A stretch of 64,000 nucleotides of DNA from Lithospermum erythrorhizon (GCA_019722365.1 JADFUC010000690.1:62001-126000); one strand, 5' to 3'. Shown: positions 34,090-46,430, counted from the first letter of the stretch. A program made the numbers and translations. The notes: a model not told the origin generated them from the letters alone.

Positions 34090-34338
34090 CTTAGTCGAAA
34101 TGCTCCGGTATTCTCCATCTGATATGGGCAGTAACCTCCCGTGTGTGCTCGACGGATAACATTCCGACCACGTTTCTATTTTGACACTCACTGCGGACAT
34201 ATCCCCGTAATGTCATTGGCCAAAGAATGATTTTAGCAACATCCATAAATTTCAATACACCGTGCATATATTCATAAGGCAAGCATTATGATATCCCAGC
34301 CGACAATTAATATACATCCAAGAACGATCTTGAGCCAT
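34090..34338 (-). pseudogene. Transpos_assoc domain, CACTA transposase start
   Basis: From an ATG at 34,338 the minus strand reads MAQDRSWMY, the characteristic N-terminus of TNP2-type CACTA transposases. After a frame change come YEYMHGVLKFMDVAK, LRGYVRSECQNRNVVG and ahead of the end HIRWRIPEHF, in the order of the Transpos_assoc (PF13963) domain. One of the Cys pairs expected in the domain is damaged. It marks the 5' end of the transposase gene, about 455 bp inside the right terminus. Confidence 0.75.
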
Positions 34339-34767
34339 TGTAACTAAATTTATTGAAATTAAATTGGGTTACTAAACATTGAAAAAATTAAATCAATGAC
34401 ATACCTTAACCCTAACTTAGGGTAGGGTGAGTGATTGTTAAATTATCACTAACAATTGGGCAAAATCTTCAATTTAAAATTGTGGAGGATAGTGTTTTGG
34501 TGGATGAGGAAAGTGTTTTTTGGTTGAGGTGGTGTTTTTTTGGTGGAGGGAGAGTTTTTTAGGTAAGGGGTGTGTTATGTATCTCACATTCTGTTTCTAT
34601 TACGATTTTTAAAGTTACTTTCTGGCAGATTGGAGAAGGGCCGTCTCATACCGACTCTAAAGAGTTTTTGGGGTGGTGGCCGGGGTACAAATAATGTTTT
34701 TAATATAATAATAAAGTATGGAATTCGATTAGAATTGGGTTTTGTAAAAAATGGAGTCAGTTTAGCA
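34339..34767 (-). mobile_element. CACTA 1 5' non-coding region
   Basis: Upstream of the transposase start. The part 34,480-34,570 is G/T-rich on the plus strand (TTTTGGTGGA, GGTGGTGTTTTTTTGG). A similar purine-rich stretch occupies the equivalent place in CACTA 2. Confidence 0.5.
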
Positions 34768-34793
34768 TCGGGCCCGACTCCACTTTGGTAGTG

Positions 34794-35219
34794 TGAACTC
34801 TTACTTTATGGTTTTGAACAGTTTTTTATTCACGATTGTTAGTAGAGATATGATATTTGTAAATAATGTTGTATGTAGTGAATTAGTGGATATGTATTGA
34901 TTGATCGATATATTTACGTTTTCCGACATATCACAGGTAAAGTATAGAGTTACAACATCTCTTCTATATTAACGTGTGATGGGTCATTAGTGAAGAACGA
35001 TCATCTTATAATATACATCATAAATGTTGGTAATGTAATCATAGTATATGTAATTATGATGAGTGCTTATAACATAATATCACGAAAATATATAACATAT
35101 TGTAGATTATAATTGATTTAAAACATATAATATATTATAACACAATATAAGAATGATTTTTTGTGAAATAAATACAAGTACCGTATGTGAATGGGGTTAC
35201 AATACTTTAAGAATATGAA
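34794..35219. other. Spacer between the two CACTA elements
   Basis: AT-rich, no gene recognised. Confidence 0.5.
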
Positions 35220-35639
35220 AGACCATTTTTTTTAAAACTCCCGACTCCAGAGCCAACTCCCGAACGTCTCGAAACTAGAAACGCTTTGTCTCGAAACCGG
35301 CTGAAAAACCCGCTCGGTTCTTGCCTTGACATGAACACCCGTCTCCGTTCCGTCTCGGCTGGGGAAATGGATTTGGGACCCACGTCTCCCAAGCCAGAGC
35401 TCAGAGCCGGTCGCCATTCATTAAACTTGTAGAAAAAAATAGATAACTTAACGAAACACGGTTCCAGCACGCAAAACAAATCAACACGCTGACAACCGCG
35501 TCAAGTCGGTAACATTCCGATACTTACACATATTTTATCCTAAAACATATAACGGCGAATCACGAAATATATCCAAAAATAAAGTACGAAATGTATATAT
35601 AACAAAGTACGAAATGTATATAAAAACAAAGTACCAAAT

Positions 35640-37600
35640 GTATTCAAATACAAATGGATCAATCAAGTCCGCTAATATCATCCTGGGCGGGGAATCCACG
35701 AAACATATCGGAACCCCGCTTGATGTGGGTGCATGTCTGGGTCTCAGTGATGCTCGGTGCTCGGCATGTCTTGAGGTGGAGTGTGCATTATCTCATCCCC
35801 AGGCCAACAACCCGGTCGATAAATTGGAAATTCCGTAGTAGATTATTTGTGACTAACGTCGGTATTGTGTCCTGGAAGCACAGCGCTATGACTAACTTAA
35901 ATCGCATGGCGGCAAAGCGTAGCTAAATAAACCTCACGTTAAGCTTCTTCTTTAATTGTTCCTTGTCCACTTTGACGCGACCCAACTCTTGAAGAGGCTA
36001 ACCTGCCACTCCCTCACTCGCCCCATCGTTTCACCTCCTGCCTCCACTTTAAGCTCCTCCGTCGCGCCAGTGGGCGGGGTGGTGGTGCCTCTTGGATCGT
36101 CAACAAGCAAACTTTTGTAGCAACGGTGCTAGAACGCAGAACACTGCCTGTCAACCCGCCACTTGTCAGGTAGAGGAGTTCACAATCACTCGCGGTGGAG
36201 GCCGCACGGATCCTTATCACCCCGAACGCCTCGTGGAATCGAGGCTCGTCACTACTCACGCAATTTGAACACATTCCTGATAAGGACTCGATATTTAAAA
36301 ATAAACAATAAACAAACAAACTAAATATACTTACACAAAGGCCCATTGTCAGCTTGAATTACGTAAACTTTGCTTGCTCTCGAGGGTGTCCGCGTCGCTA
36401 TGCTTGTTTATCTTCATAAGAATACCCGATGTTGAACCCCTCTTTCCGGTCTTTAATTAGAATTCAACAAATATCTGAATTAAATAAAAATAATAAAAGA
36501 GAGTATTTCTTTCTTACCTCCTCCGCTGACGATTGACGAATGACTTACTCACTGCGGATGTTAGCCATCGGCCCTTGGCGCCCCAGAACTACGGTGATTA
36601 TTGCTTGTGTCGCGATCGTATTTGCTGCGTCACGTCAATGCCGGACATCGCTTGTCGGCCGGCGAGGAATGGGCAGTGGCTTAATTTGTTGCATAATTAG
36701 ATCGAGAAGTCGCCCGCGGTACATTCGAGAGATGTAGCACAACCGTTGTTGGCAAGTTTCTCAAGGCTTCTTTTAGCAGTCTCGCTCGACAAAGGCTGCG
36801 CCATAACTGTATGTCCCATTCTATCTTATATCTACTCTGAAAAGAACAAAATAAAATATAATTTAATTAGATTTTTATTTACTAAAAACTTATTTAACAA
36901 CTTTTAAATCAAACAAAAATTCATACTTACTTTGAATGAGTTCGGATAATAAGTCCTTGATGTCGTCGATTTAATACTGACTGACGAGGAGCAAGTAACC
37001 CAGCATGTCTGTCTCTGAGAAGAGCCTCTTAACGTGAGCATTTACTTGCGTATCCTAAAGAATAAAAAGTAAGAAGTTAGATAACATAAATAAAAAATAT
37101 AACTATTTGATCCATTTAGATAATATTAACGGACTTCACGAATTGTAGCGGATCTCAACTCAACTTTTGGCCATGGGGACCTCCTCGGTGGGCCAGTCGT
37201 CTCCCTCGCGCCTTGAGGCGTCTATTTAGCATCTTCATTCAGGTGGGTCAGTCCGATCCGTCGCCTCATCATAAATTAAATCGGCTTGAGCAAATAGGGG
37301 CTTATGCGTCGTCCCTAGAGAGTCTGCAGAAGCGCCCGGCCAAAGAGGCGTAGTAAGTGACTTCGATAGATGTGCAAATCGACTGGAGCATGAACCCATT
37401 GCAGAGCCCCGTGTGTAACAAAGCGATATTATGCGAGGCGAGGGAGGCGGCTGCTTCCTATAGTAAGGGATGGTGGAATTCATTACGGCTACACTATACG
37501 AGGAATACCAGTGTGACCCTCGGCCTTTTGGAGTTCGAGCTACATGAAATTTATTACTACATGGCCGCCTCGGCCCCCGCATTTACTACTTGCATTTCAT
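35640..37600 (-). pseudogene. Unrecognised decayed coding block in CACTA 2
   Basis: Three G+C-rich islands (about 35,640-35,930, 35,990-36,260 and 37,140-37,580, with another at 36,530-36,790) separated by AT-rich gaps, like exons and introns. The longest minus-strand frames are 110 and 115 codons (36,346-36,014 and 37,582-37,235). Many CACTA elements carry a second gene (TNP1 or Transposase_24 type), and this block could be one, but no motif supports that. No function is assigned. Confidence 0.35.
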
Positions 37601-38960
37601 GAATAATTCCAATTAGAAACATTAGAAATATTTTATCAATAAACATCAATAACAAAATTAACAATCTAATTCAAACTAACAATCTACTTACTAATTCAAT
37701 CAACAATCAATAATCACATTCAAATCAATAATCAATAATCAATAATCACATTCGTTTTTCAATTGTCATTCAACAAGTAAAAGTTCAATTTTGGCATATT
37801 GCGAGAAACATACATACTAAAATCAAACTCAAACTTGCATATTCGGAGACAAATGAACACTTTGATAAACTCATTCCAGCATCTGAGCTTCATTCCCTTT
37901 CTCCCCCGCTTTATAGTTAAGATTATAATAATCCCGCATTTTATCATATTCAAATATCATAGCACTTATAAAAACATTTATAGAATCTTGAAAACAATTT
38001 CATGGTATACTAAAATTTCAAGACATAATGGGCTAATTAGTTAAATCATGCTTAAATCATAATCAAATGTCAATTTCAAATGACTTGTAGTTGTATCGTC
38101 TAATAGTCTTGACTTTATGTTATTATCTTGATTTGTCCTACGTAGTTGGCAGTCATTTAATGAAAATAACATCATGATGGAAATTTAGAAATGAAAGTAA
38201 TAATCGGGTTGTACTTTAACAACCTCAAATAATTAAAGTAATAATTGGGTTATTTATTTTATTTTTGAAACTGCATCATGATTTTAAATAAAATAATTAC
38301 CGCATTATAGAAGCTATTTTGTAAAGGGGTCATCATGATTTTAAAAGATCATCATTTTTATCTAGTAATGCTTATTTATTTGATAAAAACGTCCAAGTTG
38401 AACCTAGGAGGCGAATACTCATCTTAAACTTGCATTTCAATCTCTCTTAAATCATCGATGAAATTCAAATAAAACGGTGGAAAACTTTTTAACATAGTAG
38501 CGTGATCTCTTCACAATTATTGATAATGACACGATTAACAAATAGCCAAAAGGTAGTACACATGTAAATTACAAAATTAGAAAAACTACTATAACTTATA
38601 TTTATTTGGGTGGAATTGTTCAATTACTACAAACCATGGATTTTCTTTTTCCTTGAGACGTTATTCGAAATTCATACCTGATAAACCAATTACGGGTTTC
38701 TAGAATTTTACCATAATATCCAATTAGCTATCTAAGTAGTGTAATTGGAGCAACAAATAGTAAAAGAAATTGAGCTCAAACAATAAAGGATAAAGGAATC
38801 TAGCAATCAATCACCGAGGAAAGAGAGGGGTGGGGTTGTTTGTGATTGTCGGTGAAGGGGAGGATTCGGGATGTGTGGGGAGAAAGTGAGTGGCGGGTTC
38901 TTTGCTTCGGTGAGAGGAGGGGTAGGTTCTTTGAGAGGAGTCGGGATATAGTTTTTATTT
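37601..38960 (-). other. AT-rich 5' part of CACTA 2
   Basis: No coding signal. Low-complexity CAATAATCAATAATCA repeats lie at 37,700-37,750. A G-rich patch at 38,815-38,945 (GGGGTGGGGTTG, GGAGAAAGTGAG, GAGAGGAGGGG) corresponds in position to the G/T-rich leader of CACTA 1. Confidence 0.45.
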
Positions 38961-39229
38961 TATAATTATTTTTTTATCTAGTTAATATATTAAATATTTC
39001 AAGCTAAACCGTAGCTAAAAGTCAACTATAATAAAACTTTGGAGACGATCGGGTCTATTTTATTTTATATTTTGATTTTCTAACTTTTAAAAATTTGTTC
39101 ATGCAGGCTACATGCCGAATCAGGCTTAAATCTAAGATTGAAACTATTAGGGCTAAGTAAAACCCGACACTATCCGACTCCAGACCGACTCTAAATTTGG
39201 AGTCGGGTTTTCTGCATCAGCGTTTAGTG

Positions 39230-40104
39230 CAGTATTGTAGTAGTATTAAAAATTAATATATCAGGTTTAGGAAGTCTCAACTTTTTCATACCTTTTTGTT
39301 TCTTATATTTAAACAAAATTTAGTTCTCGTATTAATCAATTCATTTTACATTTTAAAAATGCAATTAATTGTTGCTGCTAAAGTCTAGATACACAAAGCC
39401 ACTCACATAATTGCCAGTTTGATTGATTATTGTTGGTGGTGGAAGAAATCTGGCATTCTCTTTAGCATTTGTAATCTCAGATTTAAATTAAAATTAAATA
39501 TACAGGCTACATCTTTCGACTGCATAAATAAATAGTATAAAGAAGAATTCCAGTGCAAGTGTCTGGTCTTTATTTGCATCATAATTAAAGAACAGATAGT
39601 GGGACAAAAGAGCAGTGACAAATTGTTGTCACGGGACTTGTCCTAGTGAACGCGACAAGGCATATCTGCTAACTGTTCGTGAATTGTGATAGTAAATGGT
39701 ACACCTCCGACTTTATTAATCTATTGGATTGGATGTTTTAGACATGAGCACAATTATAGATTAAGGAACTAAAATAGGAGTAGTGTACAAATTTACCCTA
39801 ATGAATATTATGTACTTCAATGAGCATTTACGTACGTTTTTTCTTTTTCGGTTTATGTACAATTTCATCACATACATTATCAATTGGAAAATATCAATCC
39901 AAAGAGAGATAAATTGATAATTAATGATTTATTTGTAGAAAGTTCTTTTCAGTTTAATCAGACAATCAATTCAAGGAAAAAAATTGACCACAACATTAAC
40001 TTTTGTAAAGGAGAATTTGAAAATATAAAGAGAATAATGTACTTGATTGTTAGAATGACAAGTAAATAAAAATTAATAGAATAGTTCTAATAAAGTTTGA
40101 CTTA
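39230..40104. other. AT-rich spacer
   Basis: No gene or repeat recognised between CACTA 2 and Gypsy 2. Confidence 0.5.
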
Positions 40105-40725
40105 TGTTGGAAAAGTGCCTTGAATCGTTATGTAGGAGCCATGTTTGGTGATGACAGTTGATGTCGCAAAGTAATGGGCGCTGGAGGCCGTCCGAGCCGC
40201 AGGTGGACTTCGTCGTGGCGGAGTCGGACCGGTGAAAGCAGCGGAATAAATAGCGCGAGTACGAAAGATGGCCCGAGGCGGGCTCCTAAATGCAGCCAGG
40301 GGCCGAGCCACCCAACGATCGAGATGGGAGAACCCGTTAATCACGCAACGGTATAATAAGCTTAAATAAGTAGGCGGTTAAGGGGTGCATTGAAGACCAT
40401 AATTACTCGACCCCTTAATGAGCTGAATCACTCTTATCCGGTAATAATGATGCCATTAAGACGGAATTAAGTAACATTCTAGCAGAAACTATAAAAGGTA
40501 AGCAGAAAACTGATCGAAGTAAAGTTCGCTTTGATCACTTGAACCGTCTTTCTGAAACTAAACTCTCTGATCCTTGTGACTTGATCGTCAGTATTTTACG
40601 GCCGGGCAACGGTCTCTATTTTCTTGACGTTACCACATTTAGGCGAGAGGCATGTCAAGCCAACTTGGAAGACTTGTCGTCAGGTCAGCCTCTGCAATCG
40701 GACAGGAGTCGTCGTTTGCGACCGT
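40105..40725 (+). mobile_element. Gypsy 2, 5' LTR
   Basis: Starts TGTTGGAAAAGTGCC at 40,105. It pairs with about 45,960-46,430 through GGGAGAAC, TTAATCNCGCAAC, ATAATNNGCTTAAATAAG, AGGCGGTTA, AATAATGATGCC, CTATAAAAGGTAA, GTTCGCTTTGATC and AACTTGGAAGACTTGTC. CTATAAAAGG near 40,491 is the TATA region. The right border is approximate. Confidence 0.75.
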
Positions 40726-40989
40726 AGTGGGAGACTTTATTGAAAGTCGTTATCCTCGTGCTTGAAAGATGAACTCAAGTGGAAAATGATAATCGTCCTC
40801 GCGAGGATACCTTAAACTTGAATAACCCCGATTCTTTGGGCGGAGTAAAATGCCCGCTAAATCACCGAACGATCACGTTAGATGCGAAGAACCGTTTGGT
40901 GGGTAGCTCGCGCGTGAGAGATGTGGGGATTGATATAGGGCTCCCTTTGGACAAATTATCATAAGCGTGATGGAAGAGTTGGTAAACCT
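40726..40989 (+). mobile_element. Gypsy 2 leader
   Basis: Region after the 5' LTR. A TGGGAGA at about 40,728 could be the start of a primer-binding site, but the tRNA was not identified. No long frame. Confidence 0.4.
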
Positions 40990-41698
40990 CACATGCTTGA
41001 AGGAGATGCCATGCCGTATAAATGCGTCCATCCGGGAGGAAGGAGAAACTTATACTCGCGCTCCCAGGTGAGGATGAGCAGCGACCCCTCGAAACTAACG
41101 AGCTGGTTGGATTGGCACCACTGCAAGAGATTAGGAGTGGGCATAGGCTCCTGCTTACTAAGTTCACACGAAAGACGGATACAGAGGAACACATTGCTAA
41201 ATTTCAATCCCAAATGTCGTTCCAACACCCCTGTAGTAAGGTGTACTACATAGCTTTTCCATGCAGTCTTGTAGGACCTGCACTAAAATGGTTCAACTAG
41301 TTACATGCAGATCATGTAACCTCCTTAGATCTCAAGAAAGCGTTTTATCGGGACCTAGGTAGGGAAGAATCGGCGGGATAAGAATGACTATTCTCTCATG
41401 ACCATTAGACAAAGAGAATGAGGAATTTCCTTTTTCGGGAGGCGTTTGAGCGAATTCAGCCTGGTCGAGGCTCACCGGAAGATAGAGGTCATAGCGCTTC
41501 ATCGAGGGGCTGGGGATGAAGTAAGTTAAGGAGTCTCATGAAGAAAAATGCCGAGCTTGGAGGAGGTCACTTGAGCGTGCCAATAAATCGCTCGGGATAG
41601 AGAAGGGAGAAAAATAGCGGAGAAGGGACAAGGGAGCGTCGGTGGAAAGAGTCTCGTCGGAGCCAGGCCGAAAGAGTACGCTGAATGAGACCAGTTAA
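40990..41698 (+). pseudogene. Gypsy 2 gag pseudogene
   Basis: Near 41,160-41,300 the plus strand reads FTRKTDTEEHIAKFQSQMSF, then KVYYIAFPCSLVGPALKWFN, the conserved gag (PF03732-type) core. It is followed by LDLKKAFYRDLG and, after frame changes, FERIQPGRGSPED. Stops and shifts are present. It is cut at 41,699 by a probable solo LTR of another element and resumes poorly after 43,919. Confidence 0.75.
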
Positions 41699-43919
41699 TA
41701 TAACGACCCGCCCCTGGTATTATACTTGAGGTTAGAATCGTCAAATCACGGACACGAGTCTGTCGATGGATGACTCAAATTTAAAAGACCTTGAAATAAA
41801 CACTATACAACAGACAAGAACAGTTTTAAGAAAAAGAATCCATCGTGGTATTCCTAACCACAGAATAGCAACCAATATACATCATATCTCCTCAGTACAA
41901 AAGTATCAACATGCAACAGCCAAAAATCCCAAAATAACAACAATATAGACAACCGAACTTCTGACGAACAAAATAATGAGGCTGTGAGGATCAAGCGCCA
42001 CCCGCCGCTCTAAGCTACTTGATCGCCCCGAACAAGCAAAAGCGATACAACCCCACTGTCAACCTAGCAATGAAATTGCCGCCATGCTTGAATAAGTGTA
42101 AAACGAGAAGCTTAGTGAATATATCTCAAGAATGAAATTAACCTCCAATCATGATGTACCAATGTAGTTGATATCGTATACAATAGATAAGTAGTACATA
42201 ATATTATTCAACTAAAGATCTTAATCCGAAGTCATTAGCAATTTCATTACCATTTCGTATGTTCATAAATTCGTCCTTTATCGCCAAACATTCTAAATAA
42301 CGACCAACTGAAATAACATACATACATTTGAAGAAGGAGCATCTTAATACGCAACAATCACTTTCGACTTTTCTATCGGTGATAGGATGACATCACTGAC
42401 TGACAACTAATCAAGCGAGTCATGACTCTTACAACAACTGTAATACTACTTAAGCCACTTAACAACTCTATCGACTCTATATTTCAGTCAACTCAGCAGC
42501 TCAATCTTCATAACTCCAACAACTCAATCCTTTCGGCAACTCCAACAACTTTCCAATATTTCAATATAAATCCGGTTCTACAACTATTATATAATGGGCC
42601 TGACTGCGGGGAGAAATTTATGCCGTCGACATAGCTATCGCTTGAATGCATTAGCAGTGCGAAGCAAAAACATTGCACTTATACCGAGGTATAAAGGAAA
42701 TACGGATAATACAACTCAACGCCATCATCAACTGCTTATACAACTGTTCTGTCATTCAGCGTTACATAGAAACACCTATAGAATCCTTGAGACCACGCAG
42801 CAACTGACCCACAATTCATCTTCAACATATAATTTAACAAAAATTATATACACACATATATCCGTAATCAAGTAGTTAATCAATACCTGTGAGATAAATA
42901 CTCACATTGGCTAGCAAATAATAGCGCCCCGCCTAATTAGTCCGCGTGTATATTTGGCGCTCAGCAGCACAATCAAAACACCCAGAGATATAATTACTCT
43001 TTTTACTACCATATTAATAACTCTATTTAGTTATCTATCAACAATAACCATTTTAGTTACCAATTATAACCCAAGGTGAAGATTACTACCGCGAGTTAAG
43101 CGGAGCTAATAAAGCTTGTGAGAATTAGAACATCGTTTCTGACCCCGATAAATGTCACTCCTCAAACACTAACACTTTAAACAACTTTTATTCAACTGCC
43201 CAAAATGACTTTTCCTAAACCAATATATCCATCATTAACCACCTAAATTCCAAATACCCAGAAATACTCTTTCCTTACTTTGATAATCTTAACATAATCT
43301 AGAACCACACAAAAGATCCACTGACTTCATGCAAAACATCTCATTAAAGTCCATTAACATACTTTACAGCTAAAAGTGATTACGGAAAAGTCAACCTAAA
43401 AAGTCAACTAACTTATTCCTGAAATTCCAACCACAAAAATCGATTCCTAATCAGCAGCTACAACCCTGATATTCAAGCAGGTGAGTACGTCTCTACCATT
43501 TAAAGTCTTAAAACCCCAAATTACAAATGTCAACAGAAGTCAAACTTATAAAAATGGTCAACTGCCAGCTCAAAATATCAGGGTGAGAGATAAAATCATA
43601 CCTTTGATAATCAAGAGATGATGAACAAGATTATGGAGTGAATTGCAACAAGATTCCACCAAGAAAATGAAAAAAATCAAGATAGGGGAAGTAGGGGGGG
43701 TTCGGCCCTTATGGAGGAAGAAGAGAGAGTTTTGGTGATTTGGATAATGATGATGAATAGTGATGTGGGAGTTTGGGTAAGATATTTATGAAATGTTTAA
43801 GTCCCGTTTGGTTTTCGGTTTAGTTTCTCGTCTCGGTTTAATAACACAACTCGAACATAAACTTAACTTCTACCCCCAAATAATATTATAATAATGCACA
43901 TATGGAACGGGTTATTACG
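41699..43919. mobile_element. Probable solo LTR of another Gypsy, about 2.2 kb
   Basis: The left edge TATAACGACCCG and the right edge CGGGTTATTACG are near-inverse forms of the TGTAACRACCC...GGGTYRTTACA termini of long plant Gypsy LTRs (Tekay/Del type). No coding domain lies inside and the composition is unlike the flanking Gypsy 2. The flanking pentamers GTTAA and GCCAA differ by two transitions, so a target duplication is possible but not proven. A solo LTR would come from recombination between the two LTRs of a full element. Orientation could not be decided. Confidence 0.6.
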
Positions 43920-44165
43920 CCAAATAGGGGTAGTCGAGGCGGATCTCCCCAGGAATGAAATTCTACTCGCCTACAGGATGAGCATAAGAAAAAGGAGGAG
44001 AAAGGGTTAAAGATTGAGTACTTAACCCCCCTCAACCGATGATGCCTCGGCCTCCGAAGAAGAAGACCTCACAATACAAAAGGATATGAAAGTACTTCGG
44101 TGTCATAGGACCGCAGTCGTGATACGGATGATTGCGGAACATCTCGAAGATAGCGATTGAAAGCT
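43920..44165 (+). mobile_element. Gypsy 2 gag C-terminal remains
   Basis: Continuation of Gypsy 2 after the solo LTR. Fragments such as HSRDTDDCGT near 44,105-44,135 may recall the gag zinc-knuckle (HxxDTxxC) region. Weak. Confidence 0.4.
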
Positions 44166-44900
44166 TGGCTTACAGGGATACCATCAGATATTCATGGTTG
44201 AGGAAGACTTGGTCGCGCCATTCATAGCGAGTATAATATTTATTATTGTTGTTGGAAGATCCACGACGCCGGCAAAATATGTGAGCCACGTATCGTATGA
44301 TGACAACTCGACCCAAGTTGGCGGAATATGGAGATCTATGTAGATGATATGCTCATAAAAAGTCAGGAAGCAAGGATCATGAAGCAAACCTCCGGGAAAT
44401 CTTTGAGAACCTATAGAAATACAACTTCCGGTTGAACCCAGATAACTGTGTATTCGGCGTAACATTCGGCGTAACATTCGGTTCACAGGATATATGATCG
44501 GTAGAAGGGGATCGAGCCTAATCCGGACAGATAACGGCGGTCAAGGCTGTCACGAGAGTCCACAAAACTTTAAAAAGAGGCCCAACGACTAACCCGGACG
44601 GATCGTTTCTCTAGCATTTGTTCATCTCTCAGTCAGAGATCAGGCGTCCCCTTAACTTCCAAAGCCGTAAAGAGAAGGAAAGGAGTTTAGCGAATGGATT
44701 GAGAGGATTGTGAGTAGTCTTTCCAGGAGCTCAAAGCCTACCTCCAGTCCCCACAATTATTGACAAGGCCGGTGGCGAGGGATACTACACATTTTTGGTG
44801 GCGGTCTACAAACATTCCTGGCAGTGTCTTGATAAAGATGAGGAAAGGTTCAAAGTCTAGTTTACTACGTCAGCCGAGTCATGAGAGGAGCCGAAACACG
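44166..44900 (+). pseudogene. Gypsy 2 reverse transcriptase-RNase H pseudogene
   Basis: GYHQIFMVEEDLVAPFIA near 44,178-44,230 and IYVDDMLIKSQEA at about 44,333-44,371 (catalytic YVDD) identify the reverse transcriptase. KGIEPNPD, a RLT block, FQELKAYLQSPQLLTRPVA near 44,720-44,775 and YYVSRVM-like remains near 44,860 mark the thumb and RNase H start. The N-terminal part of reverse transcriptase and the protease are missing. A 12-bp tandem duplication (CGGCGTAACATT, 44,453-44,480) extends the FGVT motif after the catalytic site. Confidence 0.85.
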
Positions 44901-45200
44901 GTGGCCATGATGGAGAAAATTTAGTGTTGCCTTAATTGTAAGCGGCCACAGCTAAAGCATTTCTTGAAGCACACAGTTAGAGTATTACTTGTATATTATT
45001 AAGACATATTTTGGAGAATCAGTACAGTGCAGACGAATAGTCAAGTGGGCCGTAGAGCTCGATGAAGTTTGATGCAGTGAAGCCCTGAGGCAAGTATCCA
45101 AAGCTCATACATTGGCAGACTTTGTTGTTGAATCGCTTTTACAGGCGGGTTGAGAAGCAACGAGTTGTCCCGACTTGATAGAGCCTCGCTTGAGAAGAGG
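44901..45200 (+). mobile_element. Gypsy 2, RNase H to second RNase H link
   Basis: Contains remains of the first RNase H, such as KHFLEAHS-like and RHADFV-like stretches, strongly frameshifted. No clean motif. Confidence 0.4.
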
Positions 45201-45960
45201 GAGTCTGAATTGCTATACATAGACGGTGCATGTAATCCCGTTGGCTCGAGGGCAGGATATTGTTGTGCTCCCTAGAGGGTAACAAGATAGATTATGCTAT
45301 GCGGTTCGCCTTCAAGGCAACAAACAGAGGTTGATATGAAGAAATTTTGATAGGTTAACATTAGAAGCTGGCACTGGCGGATCATTTATATAAGGAAATA
45401 TTCTTAGTTGTTGGTTGGCCATGTGAAGGGCGATTTTTAAATTGATGAGACTAAAGAAAGGTTGGTCGGATACTTGAGAAGAGTCCTGAAGCTTGCCAAA
45501 CTTTTCCGATCTTGTCATATGGAGCAGGTGCCAAGAGAAAGGAACAAAGAGGCAGATAGGTTATCCCGGCTTACATGGCGAGAATGCAGAGGCGCTCCTT
45601 GAGGCACGATGGTGGAATGGGTAGAAGAAGAAGCCTTCCATATGAAAGAGGTAATGAAAAACAATGCGTCGGAGAGTGAGAGGGTCCCAGGCCACATATT
45701 ATCAATGACCTTACGCTTCTTGAGGGCAGGGGACGCACTCGAATCCTGCGGTTCCTAATAAGATACAGAGGCAAGCCTAAGGTACACCCTGCTCGATGGG
45801 GTATTGTACTGGAGATCATTTCATTGTCCGCTACTTAGATGCGTCACAAGGGAAGTGGGGTTGATGGTTCTCGAGGAAGTGCATGGGGGCATGTGCGGAA
45901 GTCATATCCAGCGCGATGGCCAACACGAAAGATCCTGCGATCGGGGGTATTGCTTTGTCT
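45201..45960 (+). pseudogene. Gypsy 2 second RNase H and integrase N-terminus
   Basis: LLYIDGACNPVGSRAGYC at about 45,211-45,265 is the start of the archaeal-type second RNase H found in Tat-lineage Gypsy elements. KIDYAM/RFAFKATN follow near 45,290-45,325, and AYMARMQ near 45,570. ILRFLIRYRGKPKVHPA lies near 45,747-45,800 and RWGIVLEIISL just after it. A GSRGSAWGHVRKS-like piece near 45,870 matches the VHEGICGNH zinc-binding region. The integrase core and C-terminus are missing; the 3' LTR begins almost at once. Confidence 0.75.
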
Positions 45961-46430
45961 TAGCGCCCACATAATAAATGGACTCGTCCGTATAGGACCA
46001 TACCACTGAAGGCCACCAAATAAATGGACCTGGGCTACGAAATATGGCCCAAGGGCGAGACCTTAGGCAACATGTGGAATCGGTGCTTCGGTCAAAGAAG
46101 GGAGAACTTAGATTAATCGCGCAACTATATAATATGCTTAAATAAGGAGGCGGTTATTGGGCACTAGAGATCACTATTATCCAATAATAATGATGCCTTT
46201 AAGACCCGATCAAGTAACGGTCTAAACCACTATAAAAGGTAAACCTTGAAGACAATCAAATAAGTTCACTTTGATCCCACAAACTACCTTTAAAAAAACT
46301 AAACTCTCTCGATTTGGGCAACCGGTCTCTGTCTTGCAGGCATTTCCATTTGGGCTAAGACGTATCAAAGCACAACTTGGAAGACTTGTCCTCAGTCCGC
46401 TACGAAAGTGTGCAGTCGTGACCGCATACT
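45961..46430 (+). mobile_element. Gypsy 2, 3' LTR
   Basis: Pairs with 40,105-40,725 (see there), with CTATAAAAGG near 46,231 as the TATA region. It is shorter and missing blocks. It ends near GTCGTGACCGCA. No clear target duplication with the sequence before 40,105. Confidence 0.7.

Larger units (their letters stand above)
29686..34793 (-). mobile_element. CACTA (En/Spm) transposon 1
   Basis: The right terminus reads on the minus strand CACTACCAAAGTGGAGTCGG, starting with the diagnostic CACTA at 34,793. Subterminal copies of GACTCC/GGAGTC and CCCGACTCC recur near both ends. The left border near 29,686 is approximate. It is inferred from a CCCGACTCC-bearing end resembling the one of CACTA 2; a clean CACTA is not seen there. 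Inside on the minus strand are Transpos_assoc-like (34,338-34,090) and DUF4216-like (31,602-31,411) remains in the normal order of a TNP2-type transposase gene. A Cassandra TRIM is inserted at 33,089-33,851. No 3-bp target duplication was confirmed. Confidence 0.65.
35220..39229 (-). mobile_element. CACTA (En/Spm)-like transposon 2
   Basis: The right end reads on the minus strand CACTAAACGCTGATGC, followed by GACTCC/GAGTCGG subterminal motifs like those of CACTA 1. The left end near 35,222 has AACTCCCGACTCCAGAGCC, resembling the left end of CACTA 1. Orientation is the same as CACTA 1. No target duplication was confirmed. The internal GC-rich block carries no recognised transposase motif, so the element may be non-autonomous. 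Confidence 0.5.
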
